Shown here piece after piece: positions 6,767-14,122 of a stretch of 23,503 nt of DNA. Origin of the DNA: CAYTRP01 sp964625145 (GTDB lineage Bacteria; Sumerlaeota; Sumerlaeia; SLMS01; JAHLLQ01); the NCBI GenBank assembly GCA_964625145.1, contig CAZVAQ010000044.1, positions 1-23,503 of the forward strand, in the 5' to 3' direction. A model generated the notes under the pieces. That model saw only the letters and a list, made by a program, of their open reading frames with translations, did not search any database and was not told the DNA's origin. The translations under genes and the position numbers were made by a program. The first letter of the stretch is position 1. Every line of letters starts with the position of its first letter.

Positions 6767-7843
6767 ATGATGGACCTGTTGATCTTCGCCGTTCTCTTCG
6801 TGGCCATCCTGATTGGCCTGGTGGTGGTTCGTCGCACCTCGCTCGCGGTGATCCAGCGGCTCAACCGCAACACCCCAAAGGGGAGCCATCGGGCTGCGCA
6901 CCTCAAGCACATGCTCGACAATGTGTCCTGGTTCACGCCGCTGGCGATAGCGGGTCTCGGGGCGTTGGCGCTGCACAGTCCGCTGTCGGACCGGTTGGAG
7001 ACGACCGTGCGCATCGTCTGCCTCACCCTGCTGTTCGTCCAGGCGGGCCTCTGGGCGATGGGCTTGTTGAACTTGTGGCTGGAGAAGGGGCTGCGGGCGT
7101 TTGGCGTTTCGGATCAATCCGCTGCCTCCGCCGTGGGCATCATTCGCTTCTTTGCGGTCGTGGCGATCTGGTCGATCCTGCTGCTGATGATCATGTCGAA
7201 CATGGGCGTGCAGATCGGTCCGTTGCTGGCGGGGCTTGGCGTGGGCGGCATCGCCATCGCGTTCGCGCTGCAGAAGATCCTGAGCGACGTGTTCTGCTCC
7301 GTGGCGATCGTGATGGACAAGCCGTTCGAGGTCGGCGACTTCATCGTCGTCGATCCGTCAAACCAGGGGGCGGTGGAGAAGATCGGCATCAAGACCACGC
7401 GCGTGCGCAGCCTGACCGGCGAGGAGATTGTCTTTTCGAACCAGGACCTGCTGGACGCGCGGCTGCACAACTTCAAGCGCATGCGCGAGCGCCGCATCGT
7501 GTTTGGCTTCGGTGTGTTGTACCAGACGCCGGTGGAAGTGCTGGAGCAGATTCCGGGGCGGATACAGTCGATTTTTGAAGCGGAGGAGATGGCGCGGTTT
7601 GACCGGGCGCACTTGAAGGAGTTCGGCGACTCGGCCTTCATCTACGAAGTGGTGTATTATGTGTTGGACCGGGATGCGCGCATCTATCTGGACACGCAGC
7701 AGCGCGTGAACTTTGCCATCATCCGGTTGCTGAAGGAACTGGGGACCGATTTCGCCTACCCGACGCAGACATTGCATGTTGATTCATGGCCGGCGCTGCA
7801 GCAGACGCCGGGGGGCGCCTCGATGCATGGCGAGGCCGGTTGA
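6767..7843 (+). CDS. MscS-family mechanosensitive ion channel
   Basis: MscS channels open under membrane tension to relieve osmotic downshock. The 358-residue product begins with hydrophobic segments (LLIFAVLFVAILIGLVVV, then two more). These lead to the pore helix region GPLLAGLGVGGIAIAFALQKILSDVFC, which has the Gly/Ala packing typical of MscS TM3. The beta domain follows with PFEVGDFIVV, GAVEKIGIKTTRVRSLTGEEIVFSNQDLL and a C-terminal alpha/beta domain. ATG 6767 follows GGAGAGGA at 6746-6753, a longish spacing; ATG 6770 is an alternative. An in-frame TTG at 6734 is less likely because the Shine-Dalgarno lies inside it. It lies 42 bases after the cyanophycinase-like gene and may be co-transcribed with it. 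Confidence 0.9.
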   Translation: MMDLLIFAVLFVAILIGLVVVRRTSLAVIQRLNRNTPKGSHRAAHLKHMLDNVSWFTPLAIAGLGALALHSPLSDRLETTVRIVCLTLLFVQAGLWAMGLLNLWLEKGLRAFGVSDQSAASAVGIIRFFAVVAIWSILLLMIMSNMGVQIGPLLAGLGVGGIAIAFALQKILSDVFCSVAIVMDKPFEVGDFIVVDPSNQGAVEKIGIKTTRVRSLTGEEIVFSNQDLLDARLHNFKRMRERRIVFGFGVLYQTPVEVLEQIPGRIQSIFEAEEMARFDRAHLKEFGDSAFIYEVVYYVLDRDARIYLDTQQRVNFAIIRLLKELGTDFAYPTQTLHVDSWPALQQTPGGASMHGEAG

Positions 7844-7850
7844 GCCATGA

Positions 7851-7878
7851 CCCGGCATTGTCCTTCGGGACGATACCG
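7851..7878 (+). terminator. UUCG-capped hairpin after the MscS gene, possible terminator
   Basis: ATTGTCC (7856-7862) pairs with GGACGAT (7867-7873), one pair being G-U, around a TTCG tetraloop. After a C/A mismatch, CCGG (7851-7854) pairs with CCGG (7875-7878). The stem is eight bases past the MscS stop codon. No T-run follows (CTTAATCAATTG), so termination would be weak or factor-dependent, or the hairpin protects the 3' end of the mRNA. Confidence 0.5.
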
Positions 7879-8133
7879 GCTTAATCAATTGTAATCCCTT
7901 CGGGTTCGATTCACCGGTGCCTGTGGCTGGGCGCATTGGTGGGTCGTGCCATGCGTGATCACACGCAGGATGAGCCGGCGAGGCCATCGTGAATGTGGCG
8001 AAAGTCCGCATGCGGAGCGGCGTTTTTCTGTTGCATGTGGCTTCAAGAAATCGGAAAGCCTCTGTTGTAATGAGGAAGGGACTGACTCTTGTCCTTCGTG
8101 GCTTGATCCATCGGTGAATCGGGCGTCGGAAGC
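7879..8133. other. Non-coding stretch between the MscS and beta-helix genes
   Basis: No convincing gene is present. The + strand is open from 7946 in frame with the beta-helix gene, but the translated residues (rich in Arg, Cys and Ser) look non-coding and lack a start signal. A short TCCG-CATG-CGGA inverted repeat is followed by T5 at 8023-8027, which might be a weak terminator. The stretch is less GC-rich than its neighbours in places. Together with the hairpin before it and the inverted repeat after it, it fills a 351-base gap. Confidence 0.5.
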
Positions 8134-8177
8134 CAGGAATCAGTGGGCAAATTTGCCATTCAGGCCGATGATTCCTG
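8134..8177 (+). promoter_or_regulatory. Inverted repeat with central palindrome upstream of the beta-helix gene
   Basis: CAGGAATCA (8134-8142) and TGATTCCTG (8169-8177) form a perfect nine-base inverted repeat. Between them lies the perfect 12-base palindrome GGCAAATTTGCC (8146-8157). The element ends six bases before the AGAGGAGG Shine-Dalgarno of the gene at 8195. It could be a protein-binding operator or, in RNA, a stem next to the ribosome-binding site. Its function is inferred from position only. Confidence 0.45.
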
Positions 8178-8194
8178 ATTTGAGAGGAGGCACC

Positions 8195-8692
8195 ATGATG
8201 GACGAATCCACCAGTCATACCAGAATTCCTCGCGAAACCGACCGCCGGGCCTTGCTGGCGGGGATTGGCGGGCTTGCGGCGGGTGGCATCCTGGCGGCGG
8301 GTCGCGCACAGGCCGGATCGCTGAATCCGCCGGGGGCCCCCTCGCCGACGGCGAAGCCTCTTGCCGACATTGAGCCGAGAATCGCCATCGACTCCACTAA
8401 TACGCCGGGCGATGGCACGAACTTGTTCATCATTTCCAAGCCGGGCTCGTATTACCTGCCGCGAAATATCGAAGGGAGGGCAGGGAGGAACGGCATCCTG
8501 ATCGCCGCCGACAACGTGGCGATCGATTTGATGGGGTTCACGTTGGAGGGTGTTGCCGGGTCCCTGCACGGGATAGCAGTGGATATGCCGAGAGAGAACT
8601 TGTCGATCTGCAACGGGATTGTGAGGAACTGGGGGGGGGCACGGGATCGACCTTGGTCCCACTGGAAGCAGCGGGAGCATGTCCCGTCTTGA
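8195..8692 (+). CDS. Secreted right-handed beta-helix protein, N-terminal part (frameshifted)
   Basis: ATG 8195 has a strong AGGAGG five bases upstream. The N-terminus (RETDRRALLAGIGGLAAGGILA...AQAG) has a twin-arginine-like signal with an AQA cleavage site. The mature start (ADIEPRIAIDSTNTPGDGTNLFIISKPGSYYLPRNIEG) and ADNVAIDLMGFTLEGV are typical of secreted parallel beta-helix proteins common in Planctomycetes-like bacteria. After NGIVRNWGG a run of nine G (8631-8639) throws the frame into ARDRPWSHWKQREHVPS, which is not beta-helix-like, and a stop. With eight G the frame would read WGGHGIDLGPTGSSGS and continue into the next ORF. This is probably one gene, 8195-9545, with a one-base insertion. 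Function is unknown; it may bind or cleave a polysaccharide. Confidence 0.75.
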   Translation: MMDESTSHTRIPRETDRRALLAGIGGLAAGGILAAGRAQAGSLNPPGAPSPTAKPLADIEPRIAIDSTNTPGDGTNLFIISKPGSYYLPRNIEGRAGRNGILIAADNVAIDLMGFTLEGVAGSLHGIAVDMPRENLSICNGIVRNWGGARDRPWSHWKQREHVPS

Positions 8693-9545
8693 GAATCTCC
8701 AATCGACGGACAATGGCTTGTTTGGAATACGGGCGAGCAGAAACTCGCTGCTTCGTGGCTGTGCGGCATCCAGGAACGGCGATATCGGCATAATAGCAGG
8801 CGATGAGGCAGTGGTGGAATCCTGCCAGGCGGAGGGCAACAATTCCGCCGGCATCCAAGTGGGACTCGCAAGCACGATCGTTGGCTGCACAGCCATTGAG
8901 AATGCCGGAATCGGCATCATCCTAGGCGGCTCATCGGCGGTCACATCGTGTGTGGCGAGAAGAAATAGCAGCGTTGGTATCTTCGCCCCCTATTGCGCAG
9001 TGAGCAATTGCTTCTGCTACGACAACTTCACTGATGGAATCAATGTCACTGGATCCGGAGTCGCCTTCAATTGCTCGTCCCTTCACAATGGTGGGATCGG
9101 AATCCGGGGTGTTGAGATTTGCAACTGCAATGCGCAGGAAAATGTCGGGGCGGGATTCGCGTTGAGCAGTGGGGGATTCATCAGGAATTGCACGGCGAGT
9201 GGGAACGCCTCGCACGGCATCACCGTCGCCAGCGGCTGCATTGTGCGGGACTGCGTCATTCGATTGAACGGTTTCCAGGACACCGGTGACGGCATTCGTG
9301 TCACCGGATCAGACAACCGCATCGAGGGAAACAATTGCTGCGGGAACAGGATCGGCATTCACGTAGTGGGTGCGGGCAACTTCATCGCCGGGAATACCTG
9401 CAGCGGCAACACGACTTCGAATTGGAACATTGCGCCCAACAACTTCTGCCTCGTGATCAATGGATCCCCGGCGGGAGGGTTCAGTGGCGATAGCGGCGGC
9501 ATGTCGCCGGGGTCGACGAACCCGAACGCGAACTATACCTTCTGA
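8679..9545 (+). CDS. Right-handed beta-helix protein, C-terminal part (same gene after the frameshift)
   Basis: This 288-residue frame is the continuation of the beta-helix protein. The ATG at 8679 is internal and has no ribosome-binding site of its own. The frame is already coding from about 8643 (GIDLGPTGSSGS). The sequence consists of rungs of about 22 residues, each with a turn of the form xC-x-A-x-x-N, such as RGCAASRN, ESCQAEGN, VGCTAIEN, TSCVARRN and RNCTASGN. Each turn is followed by a GIG/GI-type strand. Stacked Cys and Asn ladders like this are typical of right-handed parallel beta-helices. The last 40 residues are Gly/Ser/Asn-rich and end NPNANYTF. No catalytic site is identifiable. 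Confidence 0.78.
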   Translation: MSRLENLQSTDNGLFGIRASRNSLLRGCAASRNGDIGIIAGDEAVVESCQAEGNNSAGIQVGLASTIVGCTAIENAGIGIILGGSSAVTSCVARRNSSVGIFAPYCAVSNCFCYDNFTDGINVTGSGVAFNCSSLHNGGIGIRGVEICNCNAQENVGAGFALSSGGFIRNCTASGNASHGITVASGCIVRDCVIRLNGFQDTGDGIRVTGSDNRIEGNNCCGNRIGIHVVGAGNFIAGNTCSGNTTSNWNIAPNNFCLVINGSPAGGFSGDSGGMSPGSTNPNANYTF

Positions 9546-9561
9546 TCTGGTAGCTATTGGG

Positions 9562-9588
9562 CTGGGTGGTTCAGGCCTGGCCACCCAG
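9562..9588. terminator. Inverted repeat between convergent genes, possible shared terminator
   Basis: CTGGGTGG (9562-9569) pairs with CCACCCAG (9581-9588) around an eleven-base loop. It covers the stop codon of the - strand MerR-like gene and lies 16 bases after the beta-helix stop, where transcription from both sides converges. Neither strand has a T-run, so it is a weak candidate. Confidence 0.35.
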
Positions 9589-10050
9589 CTCATCGCGCCA
9601 TTGTTCCAGCTCGCGCTTGAGGAGGCCGAGTTCTTCCTGGACGCGGCGCAGGGCTTCGGCCTGGTCGGGGTTCAGGGTCTCGCTGCCGGGGGAGAAGGCG
9701 GTGGCGGTGCCGCCGGTGGTGCTGCCGCCGAACAGGTCGGGCTCCGGTGCTGACGGACGCTCCGGAGCGGATGGGCGCGCGGTGGACCGGCCGCGGCCGC
9801 CTTCACCCTTCAATTTCTCGACCGCGCCGGCGATGGTGTACTTCTCCACATACAGCAGGTCGCGGATGCGCAGGAGGAGGTCGATCTCCTTCTGGCGATA
9901 GCGGCGCTGCTCCGTGCTGTCCTTTTCGGGGTTCAGCATGGGGAACTTGGTTTCCCAGTAGCGCAAGACGTAGGGTTCGACACCAACGATGTTGGCGACT
10001 TCCTGGATGCGGTAGAACAGCTTGCGCGGGTAGGAGGTGGAGGTGGTCAT
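9571..10050 (-). CDS. MerR-family HTH transcriptional regulator
   Basis: MerR-family proteins bind promoter DNA as dimers through an N-terminal winged helix-turn-helix. The 159-residue product starts with the HTH: LFYRIQEVANIVGVEPYVLRYWETKFPMLNPEKDSTEQRRYRQKEIDLLLRIRDLLY (about residues 11-68). Then comes a helical segment (YTIAGAVEKLKGEG), a Pro/Ser/Gly-rich linker (about 83-125) and a C-terminal coiled coil (ALRRVQEELGLLKRELEQWRDEL) suited to dimerisation. There is no metal-binding Cys set or effector domain. This small MerR type is usually of unknown signal and often sits near housekeeping genes. The first codon is ATG at 10050. It is transcribed divergently from the next gene. Confidence 0.88.
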   Translation of the reverse strand: MTTSTSYPRKLFYRIQEVANIVGVEPYVLRYWETKFPMLNPEKDSTEQRRYRQKEIDLLLRIRDLLYVEKYTIAGAVEKLKGEGGRGRSTARPSAPERPSAPEPDLFGGSTTGGTATAFSPGSETLNPDQAEALRRVQEELGLLKRELEQWRDELGGQA

Positions 10051-10089
10051 GGGGGCTGGCCGCCGGGTTGCCGGGCGTTCCGCGATCTC

Positions 10090-10127
10090 GATCAGACCGG
10101 AGGCTTGTCGAAGTCGGTCCGGTGATC
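10090..10127. promoter_or_regulatory. Imperfect inverted repeat upstream of the MerR-like gene
   Basis: GATC-AG-ACCGGA (10090-10101) and TCCGGT-GATC (10118-10127) form ten pairs with a two-base bulge. The element lies 40 to 77 bases upstream of the MerR-like start, in the divergent intergenic region. MerR proteins bind dyads near their own promoters, so it is a possible operator. No promoter could be read with confidence in the rest of this gap (10051-10318). Confidence 0.3.
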
Positions 10128-10318
10128 AACCAAAAGCTGGCGGGTTGGCGGGGAACCCGGCGGGGGCATGAGACCCAGTCCTTCGCCGGAATGAAATGGG
10201 AGATCAGTAATCGGGAACAATTTGGGGCTGACTCCGGCTGGGGCCGTGGTGCAGCGGTGTGGCCATGCTGCGGGCGGATTGCCTGCCTCATTCCCTTGGA
10301 GAAGAGTCTTCGACCCCC

Positions 10319-11674
10319 ATGATCCTGAAGCATCGTGTCTCGAGACTGCTGTTCGCGGCGTTGTTCGCCGTCGTTTTCCTGCCGGTGGCGGCGCACCATC
10401 CGCGCCCCCCTGGGGTGTCGGAGATCCCGGCCCTGGAGGCGCTGGTTTCGGAGCGCGCGCCGGCCGCCGCGCGGCGCGAGTTCGTGCTGGCGGAGAAGGA
10501 CAAGATCAAGCGGGCGCGTTTCGACGGGCCGACGAACTTAGTGGCGTGGCCGGAGGCATTCTGGAGCGCCTACATCGTGGGCTTGGACGATGAGCAGCGC
10601 GGCCAGCTCTTCGGCATGTTGCGGCGCGAATTGGTCGAGATGAGCGACAAGCCGGTGGATTACCAACGGGCGCTGCTCAATGCCGTCTACACGCTCCTGC
10701 CCGGCCAGCATCGCGGCATCGTCGCGTCTCCGATGCGGTCGGTCAAGACCGAGCGCGAATTCGCCATGGCGGCCTACGCGATCAACCAGAACAGCCTGAT
10801 CCAGGCGCGCCGCACCTCGGCGCGGGAGCTGATGCAAGTCCAGTTTCCCGATTGGCACAATGATCCGGTCCTGACGGTGCTGGACCACGAGATGCAGTTC
10901 CCCTGGGTGAAGCATGTGGAGACGCGGCCAGCGCTGGCCGACCTGTTTGCGCATCCGTTCCAGCCGGGCGTGCCGGTGGTGTTCAGCCTGCAGCGCGTGG
11001 ACCGGCACCAACCGGGCATCGTCATCGTGCGCGAGGCCAGCGGGCGTTTTCATCGCACGCAGGAAGGCACGGTCTTTAATGTGCCTCAATTGGCGCTTTC
11101 CAGGACGAACTTGCCGGGAACGATCACCTACGGCAATCCCCCCCAGGGCGTCTACACGATCCGCGGAATGGGGCGCGCGACGAATCCCCTCGTCGGGCCC
11201 ACGCCATATCTGTGGTCCAAGCTGCCCCAGGAGGCCACGGTGGCGGAGTTCCTGCACGACGAGGAAATGGATCCGGCGACGCCATGGACGGAGGAGATCT
11301 ACGAGCAGATGCTGCCCGCGTCATGGCATGATTACTTCCCGATGCGCGAGGCGTGGTATGCCGGCCGCGCCGGCCGCAGCGAGATAATCGCGCACGGCTC
11401 GACCCTGGATCCGGACCTGTTCGCAGATCGTGCCCACTATCCGCTGACTCCGACGGACGGCAGCCTCAGCACCATCGAGTTGTGGGATCTGAAGGATGGT
11501 TCGCTGGTGTACAGCGACCAATTGACTTTGCTAAAGGCTTTTGAATCCAGTGGCGGACCCAACGGCTATCTCGTTGTGGTCGAGTTGGATGCCCAGGAGA
11601 AACCTGTCAGCATCACGAACGTCATCGCGGACATCCTGAAGGCGGAGGAAAAGCTCGCCTCGGCTGCCCAGTAA
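10319..11674 (+). CDS. Secreted L,D-transpeptidase-like protein with apparent Cys-to-Ser change
   Basis: The 451-residue product starts with a signal peptide (RLLFAALFAVVFLPVAAHH). The region LSRTNLPGTITYGNPPQGVYTIRGMGRATNPLVGPTPYLW resembles the YkuD fold's TPxGxYxI strand. Later, IIAHGSTLDPDLFADRAHYPLTPTDGSLSTIELWD resembles the HG...PTxGCLC region of some L,D-transpeptidase-like proteins. Here the expected Cys is Ser (DGSLS), so transpeptidase activity is doubtful. The end is NGYLVVVELDAQEKPVSITNVIADILK. ATG 10319 was chosen because it begins the signal peptide; a start at 10259 adds non-hydrophobic residues. GGAG lies about 17 bases upstream, a long spacing. The family assignment comes from motif memory and is moderate. 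The gene itself is secure. Confidence 0.6.
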   Translation: MILKHRVSRLLFAALFAVVFLPVAAHHPRPPGVSEIPALEALVSERAPAAARREFVLAEKDKIKRARFDGPTNLVAWPEAFWSAYIVGLDDEQRGQLFGMLRRELVEMSDKPVDYQRALLNAVYTLLPGQHRGIVASPMRSVKTEREFAMAAYAINQNSLIQARRTSARELMQVQFPDWHNDPVLTVLDHEMQFPWVKHVETRPALADLFAHPFQPGVPVVFSLQRVDRHQPGIVIVREASGRFHRTQEGTVFNVPQLALSRTNLPGTITYGNPPQGVYTIRGMGRATNPLVGPTPYLWSKLPQEATVAEFLHDEEMDPATPWTEEIYEQMLPASWHDYFPMREAWYAGRAGRSEIIAHGSTLDPDLFADRAHYPLTPTDGSLSTIELWDLKDGSLVYSDQLTLLKAFESSGGPNGYLVVVELDAQEKPVSITNVIADILKAEEKLASAAQ

Positions 11675-11679
11675 TCGGG

Positions 11680-11703
11680 GAGCCCCGCCTCGCGGCCGGG
11701 CTC
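11680..11703 (+). terminator. Possible weak terminator hairpin
   Basis: GAGCCC (11680-11685) pairs with GGGCTC (11698-11703). After a C/C mismatch, GCC (11687-11689) pairs with GGC (11694-11696) around a TCGC loop. It lies six bases after the stop of the transpeptidase-like gene. The trailing TTGAATC is a poor T-tract, so read-through into the next gene, 46 bases on, is likely. Confidence 0.4.
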
Positions 11704-11749
11704 TTGAATCCCCCCCACACTTCGGAATCCCCCCACTCGGAGAAATGGC

Positions 11750-12535
11750 ATGCGCACGATCCTGTTGTTGGCCTTGAGCCTGATGTTGATTCCCTTCGCT
11801 GCCCCGGCAGAGCTGCGGATGGAGTTGGTTGAGTATGTTCACGAGGGCACGGTGCTGGAGGGCCTTGTGGCCTACGACACCGAGCTTGCCGGGCGTGCAC
11901 CCGGCGTGCTGATCGTGCACCAATGGATGGGTATCACGACGCACGAGCGCGACATCGCGCTGAAGCTGGCGGAGATGGGCTATGTGGCCTTCTGCGCGGA
12001 CATCTATGGCAAGGGCGTGCGCCCGGAAACTCCCGGGGCCGCCGGCGCGGAGGCGGGCAAGTATCGCAAGGACGACGACCGCTCGCTCTTTCGCGGCCGG
12101 CTGAACGCGGGCCTGGAGCAGCTTCGTGCGAATCCAAAGGTGAATCCCGACCGGATCGTCGCCATCGGGTATTGCTTCGGCGGTACGGGCGTCCTGGAGC
12201 TTGCGCGCAGCGGCGCCGACGTCGCGGGCGTGGTCAGCTTTCATGGCGGGCTGGATTCGACAAACAAGGCGGACGGCAAGAACATCACCGCCAAGGTGTT
12301 GGTGCTGCACGGTGCGGATGACCCGTACGTGCCGCAGTCGGGAATCGATGCCATGATCGAGGAGTTCAACAGCGGCGGCGTCGATTGGCAGATGATCTGG
12401 TACAGCGGCGCGGTTCATTCCTTCACCGACCGCAAGGCGGCGGGGCCGAAGGAGACGGGCGCCATGTACGACGAGAAGGCCGACAAGCGTTCGTGGGAAC
12501 ACATGAAGGCGTTCTTTGCAGAGGTGCTGGGTTGA
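11750..12535 (+). CDS. Dienelactone hydrolase family protein (secreted)
   Basis: This is an alpha/beta hydrolase of the dienelactone hydrolase family, whose members hydrolyse lactones and esters with a Cys-Asp-His triad. The 261-residue product has a signal peptide (MRTILLLALSLMLIPFAAPA). It then shows VLIVHQWMGITTHERDIA, the nucleophile elbow GYCFGG with Cys142, the acid LHGADDPYVP with Asp191, and AVHSF with His223. The spacing is typical. Most characterised members are cytoplasmic, so the signal peptide suggests a periplasmic role, but the substrate is unknown. GGAG at 11739-11742 stands seven bases before ATG 11750. It is downstream of, and possibly co-transcribed with, the transpeptidase-like gene. 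Confidence 0.9.
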   Translation: MRTILLLALSLMLIPFAAPAELRMELVEYVHEGTVLEGLVAYDTELAGRAPGVLIVHQWMGITTHERDIALKLAEMGYVAFCADIYGKGVRPETPGAAGAEAGKYRKDDDRSLFRGRLNAGLEQLRANPKVNPDRIVAIGYCFGGTGVLELARSGADVAGVVSFHGGLDSTNKADGKNITAKVLVLHGADDPYVPQSGIDAMIEEFNSGGVDWQMIWYSGAVHSFTDRKAAGPKETGAMYDEKADKRSWEHMKAFFAEVLG

Positions 12536-12559
12536 GGGAAAGCCCGCCGCAGCCCACAA

Positions 12560-14035
12560 TCACCGCGGCGTCTGGATGATCACCTCGTGAAACGGGGATG
12601 CGGGTAGTCCCTCGCGATTGCGCAAGGCACAACCGGGCATCTCATCCCAATCGTAGCGCACAATTTGCGGATCGGACACTGAATCGGCGGAGACGACCAC
12701 GGTCGCTCCGTCGATTCTTGCATTTGCGGGATGGAACACGCCGTCGGGACCGGCCAGTTCGAAGCCGCTGACGTGTCCTGCTTCATCCGTTGCAACAAGC
12801 CCGCTGCCGATGTGGTCAAAGGTCACGCGCACGTCGCGTCCCTCGCTGACGGCGCTGGTGACGAGCGGGCCGGAATGGACAACGTCGTGACCGTACGCGA
12901 TGGCCCGGGCGGCCAATGCCAGGCGCAGGCCCACGTCGCGCTTGTTGCGCGGATGGATGTCGCCCGGGTCCCCGAGGTCGATAGCCGTGGCCATGGCGGT
13001 GTGGGGGATTTCCAGGCATCGGCGCTGTGAATCGAACATGTACGGCCAACTCGCCCAGCCAAACTTCAGACCGGCGAGCTGCACATAGAGGAATGGCATT
13101 TCCGGGTCGCGGAAATCCTCGCGCCATGCCTCGACCATCGTGCGCGTCAACTCCACGTACTGATGCGCGCGAATGGCGTTCGTTTCTCCCTGGTACCAGA
13201 TGATGCCGCGCGCGCGCAGGGGAGCGACGGGATGCACCATCGCATTGTAGAGCAGCGCGGGGATGTGCTGGATCTCGGGCATGTACGTGTCCACGCCATC
13301 GTGCAATGGCTCTGCAAGACGGTCGAGCGAGGCGCGTTGGTCCCCGGCGGTCCACGCCAGGTCCGGCGATTGCGCCATGCGATCAAGAGGCGTGTAGGCC
13401 TCCATGCCCGCTCCACCCCATGCATTGGCAACGATGCCGATGGGAACGTCGAGTTCCTCCTGAAGCGCGCAGGCGAAGTGATAGGCCACGGCCGAGAAAT
13501 AGATGGCCGATTCCGGCGTGCAGGCTCTCCAGCCGTCGTTCTTGACGAAGGCCTGTGGCGTGACCGCCTGCGCATGCGGAATCGTCAGCAGGCGGATGTT
13601 CGGATGGTTCGCGTTGGCGACATCCTGCTCGCCGGTGACCGTCGCGATCAGGGGCCATTCCATGTTCGATTGGCCGGAAGCGATCCACACCTCGCCGACC
13701 AGCACGTCCTCCAACGCATGGGTCTCGGTGCCGGTGATCTCAATCGTGAGCGGTTCGCCCGGTTGAAAGGGACCGATGGGGATTTCCCATCGCCCCTCCG
13801 CATCCGCCATCCCGGTCCAGCTTTGCCCATCAACGCGAATGGTGATCCCGGTGCCGGGTTTGTCGGTTCCCCAGAAAGGGTTCGTGGCATCGCGTTGCAA
13901 GACCATGTGGCTGCCCAGCGAGCTGCCAAGACGAAAGGAAGTCACGGTATCTGTGTCCATGGATTGCAGGAATGAGGGAAGACATGCCACGGCCGCCGCG
14001 AGAAGGAGCGACCGTGGAGCGGCGGATGTGATCAT
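12560..14035 (-). CDS. Sialate O-acetylesterase-like SGNH hydrolase (secreted)
   Basis: Sialate O-acetylesterases remove acetyl groups from sialic acids or, in bacteria, from other acetylated glycans. The 491-residue product has a signal peptide (SLLLAAAVACLPSFLQS) and an N-terminal beta domain (SSLGSHMVLQRD...NPFWGTDKPG). The SGNH blocks follow. Block I is IASGQSNMEWPL with Ser122; block II NAWGGAGMEAYTP (204-216); block III IIWYQGETNA (278-287); and the catalytic Asp-x-His is GDIHP with Asp359 and His361. A C-terminal jelly-roll-like domain ends the protein. All catalytic blocks appear intact. ATG 14035 lacks an obvious Shine-Dalgarno. It shares the - strand with galT just upstream, which suggests a carbohydrate-use theme, but the gap of 87 bases does not prove an operon. 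Confidence 0.9.
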   Translation of the reverse strand: MITSAAPRSLLLAAAVACLPSFLQSMDTDTVTSFRLGSSLGSHMVLQRDATNPFWGTDKPGTGITIRVDGQSWTGMADAEGRWEIPIGPFQPGEPLTIEITGTETHALEDVLVGEVWIASGQSNMEWPLIATVTGEQDVANANHPNIRLLTIPHAQAVTPQAFVKNDGWRACTPESAIYFSAVAYHFACALQEELDVPIGIVANAWGGAGMEAYTPLDRMAQSPDLAWTAGDQRASLDRLAEPLHDGVDTYMPEIQHIPALLYNAMVHPVAPLRARGIIWYQGETNAIRAHQYVELTRTMVEAWREDFRDPEMPFLYVQLAGLKFGWASWPYMFDSQRRCLEIPHTAMATAIDLGDPGDIHPRNKRDVGLRLALAARAIAYGHDVVHSGPLVTSAVSEGRDVRVTFDHIGSGLVATDEAGHVSGFELAGPDGVFHPANARIDGATVVVSADSVSDPQIVRYDWDEMPGCALRNREGLPASPFHEVIIQTPR

Positions 14036-14122
14036 CAGAGTGGGGCCTCTGGGTCTTGTGGCTTGCGCATACTTCCGGCGGGGAGCAACTGGGATCGGCG
14101 ATCGGCACCCCTGAAGCCGTGC

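Noticed and set aside
7894..7920. GGTTCGATTC resembling a tRNA T-loop
   Set aside because: No matching T-stem, acceptor stem or anticodon arm can be built around it.
7946..8194. Upstream extension of the beta-helix N-terminal frame
   Set aside because: It has no start signal and its composition is not protein-like. The strong AGGAGG directly before 8195 precedes a Tat-like signal peptide.
12545..12570. CGCCGC/GCGGCG inverted repeat between the convergent hydrolase and esterase genes, as a terminator
   Set aside because: Only six pairs around a 14-base loop, no T-run on either strand, and it overlaps the esterase stop region.
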